Below, piece by piece: positions 42,257 through 48,262 of a stretch of DNA of 48,262 nucleotides (positions are counted from its first letter, which is position 1; each line of letters starts with the position of its first letter). The position numbers were made by a program, and so were the translations under genes. Source of the stretch: an uncultured Corynebacterium sp. (GTDB taxonomy: Bacteria; Actinomycetota; Actinomycetes; Mycobacteriales; Mycobacteriaceae). The notes under the pieces were generated by a model that searched no databases, was not told the DNA's origin, and saw only the letters and a program-made list of their open reading frames with translations. Where the stretch lies: positions 1 through 48,262 of the forward strand of contig NZ_CALLDG010000113.1 in NCBI RefSeq assembly GCF_937999985.1, given 5' to 3'.

Positions 42257-43236
42257 CCGGTTTTCTGCCCCAGCTGCTGCCACCTGTTGCCCAGCCTGCC
42301 GGGGCGGGATTGCGCATTGTCGCCGATGTGCACCGTCTTGCGGATGTGCTCGCGCCCGTAGGCGAATAGCAGCATGTCGTCCACCAGACGCACCTGGCCG
42401 GGGTAGTACGGGTAGTTCATCGCCTTGCGCAGCGCCTTCAGCCGCTTCGGAGCCAGCAGCTCGCGGAGCTGCGCGACCGTCGTGATGTCGTGGGCGGCCA
42501 GCATCTCGATGGCGTAGTGGTAGTAGTCCACGCGCGAAGTTGGGTACTCCGAACCCACTATGCGGCTCAGCACACGCGGCAACGACTCCTCGTCGAGCGC
42601 CCCCTCGACCTCCTCGCCGGAGGTGCCGATGATGCCCGCGATCTTGTCGAACTGCTCATCCGCCAGCTCGATCAGCCCCGCGGCCAGGGTAAATGCGCGC
42701 TGCACCTCGGGGGAGCTGGTCTCTGGATGCTGCTGGTTCTTGTAGCGCACGTCGTGTTCGAACTCGGCCCATGCGTGCTGCAACACGGTGCGCAGTTGTA
42801 TCTCTATGTACTTTGGTGACGCCCCGTCCTCAGCCACCCACGGCTCATCCTTAGCGGAGACAATCAGGTGTTGGCTGGCGTACCCGAAGCGCCCCTCGCG
42901 GGCGGTTTCGGCGGCCTTGTCGATCACTCGCACTACCGTGAACAGGCCGGATAGCGCGTCCTTGAGCTGCGGGATCTCCGAGGAGTGGAAGGTGATCACG
43001 CGCACGCCGATCACATCGTGGGCGTCCGTAAACGAGTCGTAGTCCGGGTAATCCTCGTTGGAGAGTTTGCGGGCGAAGCTCGTCCGGTCCTTGATGCGGA
43101 CGCTCACGCGGTCAAACGTCAGGCCGGCGTCATCAAGAACATCAATAATGTGCGCCTCCAGGTCGGCGGCGACGGTGGGGTGTGCGTGGATCCAGGCGTC
43201 GTAGTCCTGCAGCGCCCGACGGGCTTTCTTGGCCAA
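42253..43236 (-). CDS. Small alarmone synthetase (RelA/SpoT domain)
   Basis: A 327-residue protein with one RelA/SpoT synthetase domain, about residues 30-170: VSVRIKDRTSFARKLS, DVIGVRV (D74), FGYASQH and YIEIQLRTVLQHAWAEFEH (E145, Q147), then YKNQ. No HD hydrolase, TGS or ACT domain is present. A C-terminal domain of about 155 residues has no recognised fold. It makes guanosine alarmones in the cytoplasm. TTG at 43236 lies three bases after the treY stop and behind GGGGGC. C. glutamicum has a RelS gene next to treY (from memory), so this is probably the same gene. Confidence 0.85.
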   Translation of the reverse strand: MAKKARRALQDYDAWIHAHPTVAADLEAHIIDVLDDAGLTFDRVSVRIKDRTSFARKLSNEDYPDYDSFTDAHDVIGVRVITFHSSEIPQLKDALSGLFTVVRVIDKAAETAREGRFGYASQHLIVSAKDEPWVAEDGASPKYIEIQLRTVLQHAWAEFEHDVRYKNQQHPETSSPEVQRAFTLAAGLIELADEQFDKIAGIIGTSGEEVEGALDEESLPRVLSRIVGSEYPTSRVDYYHYAIEMLAAHDITTVAQLRELLAPKRLKALRKAMNYPYYPGQVRLVDDMLLFAYGREHIRKTVHIGDNAQSRPGRLGNRWQQLGQKTG

Positions 43237-43239
43237 GGC

Positions 43240-45609
43240 TTAGGCCCCCATGCGCGTGAGGATCGCCTGGCCGCGCTCGCTAAACAGGCTGTCCAGCGGG
43301 ACCTTGCCCTCCCACATGCTGCCGGAGAGGCGATCCTCCCACACGCCCTCGGGCAGGGCGACTGTCGTGTCGGCCCAGCCGTCGCGCAGGATGTCCAGCG
43401 GGCGGCGGGTGACGAGCGTGATTACGTCCTCGCCGCGCAGCGTGCCCAGCACGTGGCGTTCCATGGTGCCGGTGGCCATGACAGGCAGGTAGCTGGCTTC
43501 GTCCAGCTCGAACTGGTTGCGGATCTGCAGGGCGGTGGCGATGACATACAGGCGCTCGTCGTCGATGCTGCGCACGTCGCCGCGGGAGACGCGATCCAGG
43601 GCCTCCATGCGCTCGGCGAAGTCCACCTTCCGGCGGTTATCCGGGTCCACCAGGGAGTCGGTGAAGAACTCCGTGCCCTGGTAGATGTCCGGAATGCCCG
43701 GCCCCATGATCTGCAGCAGTTTCTTGGAGATGGAGACTACCTCCGCCGCCGGGGCGATCTCCGCGACGAACGCGGTGATTTCCTCACCCTGATCGTCGAT
43801 GGTGGAATCGACCCACTGGTGGATGGAGGCTTCGAATTCCTCGTTCACGTCGAACCAGGTGGTGTGCACGCCCGCCTCGCGCATGGCCTTTTCCGCGTAG
43901 GCGTGCAGGCGCTCCCGCAGTTCGTCGGTGACTTGGCCGTCCACCGGCCACACGCCGATCATGTTCTGCAGCAGGAAGTGGCAGGTGCCGCCGTCGACGT
44001 ACTCGATGCCGTCGCAGAGCTCCGCGAAGCGCTCGGCGGATTCCGTGATGCAGCTGATGCGGCTGCGCACGTCCTCCCCGCGCTTCGTGTCGTGGGTCGT
44101 GAGCGCGGTCATCGCCTTCGGCCACAGGCGGGCGCGCTCGGCCTGCAGCAGGTGGAACTCGGCGGGGGAAACGCCGAAGCGGCCGGGTGCGCCGCCGACC
44201 TCCTGCAGGCTCACCAGGCGGGAACCGCGGTAGAAGGCAGTATCCTCCACGCCCTTGGCCATCACCGCGCCGCAGACCTGCGCGAAGCGCACGTTCGCCT
44301 CGCCGCGGGAGATCAAGGCGGTGGCGATCAGATCCAGCGCGTCGGCGCGCTCCGGGTAGCGGATGATCATTTGGGCGATCGCGGTGCTGGTTACGCGGGA
44401 TAGGGACTCGTAGTCCGCGCGGTAGACCGGCATGGAGGCGATCAGCTCGATCAGGGTTTCGCGCAGCTCCTCGTCGGACACGGCCTCGCCGGAGGTGGAC
44501 CAGTTGTCGCTGCGCACGGCGCGGGCCAGACGGCGTACCTCGGCCGCGAGCTCCTGCCCGGCGACCTCGGACTTCAACTCGTATTCGGCCTTCTCGAAGG
44601 CCTCTGCGTCCCACTCCGAGCCGGTCATGTCCAGCGCCAAGTTGGCCATGGTGCCCACGGCCGGGCGGTGAACGAACACGCCGTCCAGCTCGCGTAGCGC
44701 GTCGTAGCCAGTGGTGCCGTCGACCGTCAGGCGGGGATCCAGCGGCTCGGTGACCCCTAGGATTTTCTCCACCAGCAGCCAGCGCTCGTCGCCGATCAGC
44801 TTGCGCAGCTGCTTTAGGTAGTTGAAGGGATCCGCCAGGCCATCCGGATGATCCACGCGCACGCCGTCGATGATGTTCGCCGCGATCAGTTGGTTCAGGA
44901 TGCGGTGGGAGTGCTCGAACACCACCGGGTCTTCCTGCCGCAGGCCCGCCAGCCCGTTGATGCTGAAGAAGCGGCGGTAATTAATCACCCCGTCGCGCCA
45001 GTACATCAGGCGGTAGTGCTGGCGGTCGTGCACCTCCTGCGGTGTGCCGCCGAGCGTGCCCTCGGCGATGGGGAAGCGGTTGTCGTAGTAGCACAACACC
45101 GGTTCTGTCTCTGTCTCTGCGCCCTCTGAGCCAGAAGGGCCCTCTTCGATCCGCAGTTCTGCGACATCGTCCTCGCTGCCCAGCACCGGCAGGCCCAGCC
45201 GTCCGCCCGCGCCGTTGTCCTCGGACCAGTCCACGTCGAAGTACTCCGCGTACTCGGACTCCTTGCCGTTCTTCAGCAGGTCCCACCACCAGGGGTTTAG
45301 CTGCGGATCGTCCACGCCAACGTGGTTCGGCACGATGTCCAGCAGCAACTTGATGCCTGCGTCGTGGGCCTTTTCGGCCAGGGATCGTAGCCCGTCGATG
45401 CCCCCGAGCTCGGGGTTAATGACGGACGGGTCGGTGACGTCGTAGCCGTGGGTGGATTCCTTCGGCGCTTGCATCACCGGGGAGAGGTAGAGGTGCGAAA
45501 TGCCGAGGCGGGAAAAGTATGGCAGGTGCTCTTCCGCATCTGCGAAAGTGAAGGCTTGGGTGGGGTCGGATCCAGGTCCGCGGAGCTGAAGGCGATAGGT
45601 CGCTGACAT
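43240..45609 (-). CDS. treY: Maltooligosyl trehalose synthase TreY
   Basis: A 789-residue GH13 enzyme that turns the reducing-end glucose of malto-oligosaccharides into a trehalose unit inside the cytoplasm. Visible motifs are LLDIVPNHVGVDDPQLNPWW, the nucleophile region DGVRVDHPDGLADP, EKILGVTEPL and LTTHDTKRGEDVR. An insert rich in Glu and Ser lies at about 145-170. ATG at 45609 starts at the conserved ATYRLQL. TreZ, 2.4 kb downstream on the same strand, does the next step. The alarmone synthetase follows three bases after the stop. Confidence 0.95.
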   Translation of the reverse strand: MSATYRLQLRGPGSDPTQAFTFADAEEHLPYFSRLGISHLYLSPVMQAPKESTHGYDVTDPSVINPELGGIDGLRSLAEKAHDAGIKLLLDIVPNHVGVDDPQLNPWWWDLLKNGKESEYAEYFDVDWSEDNGAGGRLGLPVLGSEDDVAELRIEEGPSGSEGAETETEPVLCYYDNRFPIAEGTLGGTPQEVHDRQHYRLMYWRDGVINYRRFFSINGLAGLRQEDPVVFEHSHRILNQLIAANIIDGVRVDHPDGLADPFNYLKQLRKLIGDERWLLVEKILGVTEPLDPRLTVDGTTGYDALRELDGVFVHRPAVGTMANLALDMTGSEWDAEAFEKAEYELKSEVAGQELAAEVRRLARAVRSDNWSTSGEAVSDEELRETLIELIASMPVYRADYESLSRVTSTAIAQMIIRYPERADALDLIATALISRGEANVRFAQVCGAVMAKGVEDTAFYRGSRLVSLQEVGGAPGRFGVSPAEFHLLQAERARLWPKAMTALTTHDTKRGEDVRSRISCITESAERFAELCDGIEYVDGGTCHFLLQNMIGVWPVDGQVTDELRERLHAYAEKAMREAGVHTTWFDVNEEFEASIHQWVDSTIDDQGEEITAFVAEIAPAAEVVSISKKLLQIMGPGIPDIYQGTEFFTDSLVDPDNRRKVDFAERMEALDRVSRGDVRSIDDERLYVIATALQIRNQFELDEASYLPVMATGTMERHVLGTLRGEDVITLVTRRPLDILRDGWADTTVALPEGVWEDRLSGSMWEGKVPLDSLFSERGQAILTRMGA

Positions 45610-45627
45610 GCCTTCTAGGCTACTTGC

Positions 45628-46431
45628 CTACTTGATTAGCTGCAGGAACTCCTGGAACCCAATGATCTGCAGATCCTGCCCCTTATCCTGTAGCTCGCGG
45701 GCGCGCTTTTCCTTCGAGGTCATGGAGTGCCATTCACCGACGATAAGCATCGTCGTCTTCTTCGTCACGTTCTTGGCCACCACACCGCCACGGGAGGCGA
45801 TCATGTCCCACACTTCGCCCTTGTCGTAGGGCTCCACGTCGCCGGTCACGCACACCGTCTGCCCGTAGATGGGCCCGTCGATGTCCGCCTCATCGTTGGT
45901 CTCGGGGACTTCGTCAGGGGTGGCTACCTTCGCCCACGGCGCCGGTGCGCGCTGCTGTGTCTTCTTTGATGTCTTCTTTGATGTCTTCTTTGGTGACGCC
46001 CCTTCGTCTCCGTCGCCAGCTGACTCAGCGGAGCTGACCCAATCCGCGGTGGAGATCTCTGTGTTCTCAGTGCCCGCAGAGCCAACAGCGCCTGCAGTGT
46101 CCGCCCCAGCAGATCCAGCCCCGGCTTCCAGGGGGTAGCCCGCCTGCAGGTTGGTGAGCTGAAGATCCAGCGCGGCGAACTCCTCGGTCTGTGAGGGAGA
46201 AAAATTCACGCGGGGACGTTCGGCGTCAAAAAGCAATTGGATGTACCCCGGCGAATAGCCTTCCGGCGCCTGTTTGTACCAGCCGATGAGCTCGTCGGCT
46301 GGGCGAGCGACATCCGGGTACAGCGAGGAAGCCAGCGGCGAGCGGGTCACCCGGATCTCTTCGGTAGAGAGGGTGACTTCCGCGCCACGGGCGGGAAAGG
46401 TGGCGGGGGAGGGGGACGCAGTGGCAGCCAT
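45628..46431 (-). CDS. BRCT-domain protein
   Basis: A 267-residue protein between treY and glgX. The C-terminal BRCT domain covers about 186-265 (GPIYGQTVCVTGDVEPYDK, then GGVVAKNVTKKTTMLIVG), close to that of DNA ligase LigA and of DNA polymerase epsilon-like exonucleases. The N-terminal 100 residues contain SPLASSLYPDVARPADELI and match no domain I know; a Gly/Ala/Ser linker and a KKTSKKTSKKT run join the two. No nuclease motif is seen. It is 2 bp from the glgX stop and so is co-transcribed with it. Confidence 0.75.
   Translation of the reverse strand: MAATASPSPATFPARGAEVTLSTEEIRVTRSPLASSLYPDVARPADELIGWYKQAPEGYSPGYIQLLFDAERPRVNFSPSQTEEFAALDLQLTNLQAGYPLEAGAGSAGADTAGAVGSAGTENTEISTADWVSSAESAGDGDEGASPKKTSKKTSKKTQQRAPAPWAKVATPDEVPETNDEADIDGPIYGQTVCVTGDVEPYDKGEVWDMIASRGGVVAKNVTKKTTMLIVGEWHSMTSKEKRARELQDKGQDLQIIGFQEFLQLIK
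45958..45993 (-). repeat. Three 12-bp repeats inside the BRCT gene
   Basis: TGTCTTCTTTGA occurs three times in a row on the + strand (the last ends GG instead of GA). In the protein this gives the repeated Lys-Lys-Thr-Ser unit of the linker. In-frame and prone to copy-number change by slippage. Confidence 0.85.
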
Positions 46432-46433
46432 GC

Positions 46434-48262
<1,829 letters not shown>

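Overview
The window is about 48 kb of G+C-rich chromosome with the gene order of Corynebacteriales. The dcw (division and cell wall) cluster lacks ftsA but carries sepF, yggT and a Wag31-type divIVA. The MurE is of the meso-DAP type, ileS has an actinobacterial T-box leader, and GTG/TTG starts, 1-nt ATGA/GTGA overlaps and candidate leaderless genes are common. Together these point to the genus Corynebacterium (inference); I do not assign a species. There are no insertion sequences, phage genes, tRNA or rRNA genes, or CRISPR arrays, so this is core chromosome.

Region 1 (1-18024, all +): the 3' end of rsmH, ftsL-like, ftsI, murE, murF, mraY, murD, ftsW, murG, murC, ftsQ, ftsZ, pgeF, yggS, sepF and yggT. 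This set makes lipid II precursors in the cytoplasm (MurC-F, MraY, MurG), polymerises and cross-links septal peptidoglycan (FtsW, FtsI) and builds the Z ring (FtsZ, SepF, FtsQ, FtsL). A terminator-like hairpin lies between ftsL and ftsI.

Region 2 (18025-20380): the main non-coding stretch. The gap between yggT and divIVA holds five 11-bp tandem units, a perfect 15-bp-arm inverted repeat overlapping a good promoter, and directly downstream two long hairpins (14 and 21 pairs, the second followed by U residues). I read this as an undescribed structured small RNA of about 100 nt. Then come divIVA, a 52-residue membrane protein gene, and the ileS T-box leader.

Region 3 (20381-37123): ileS (type 2), dinB, an asparaginase (-), two convergent lipoprotein genes, the lspA-rluD-like-membrane protein-rarD operon, a (-) pair encoding an aldonolactone oxidase-like flavoprotein and a PLP alanine-racemase-like protein, and dnaE.

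Region 4 (37225-48262): an atypical long pyruvate kinase, then the trehalose/glycogen genes treZ, treY and glgX (all -, glgX cut by the window edge). These are interspersed with a YigZ/IMPACT protein, a small membrane protein, an S4 RNA-binding protein, a small alarmone synthetase directly behind treY, and a BRCT-domain protein between treY and glgX. TreY and TreZ together convert malto-oligosaccharides to trehalose, and GlgX debranches glycogen to supply them.
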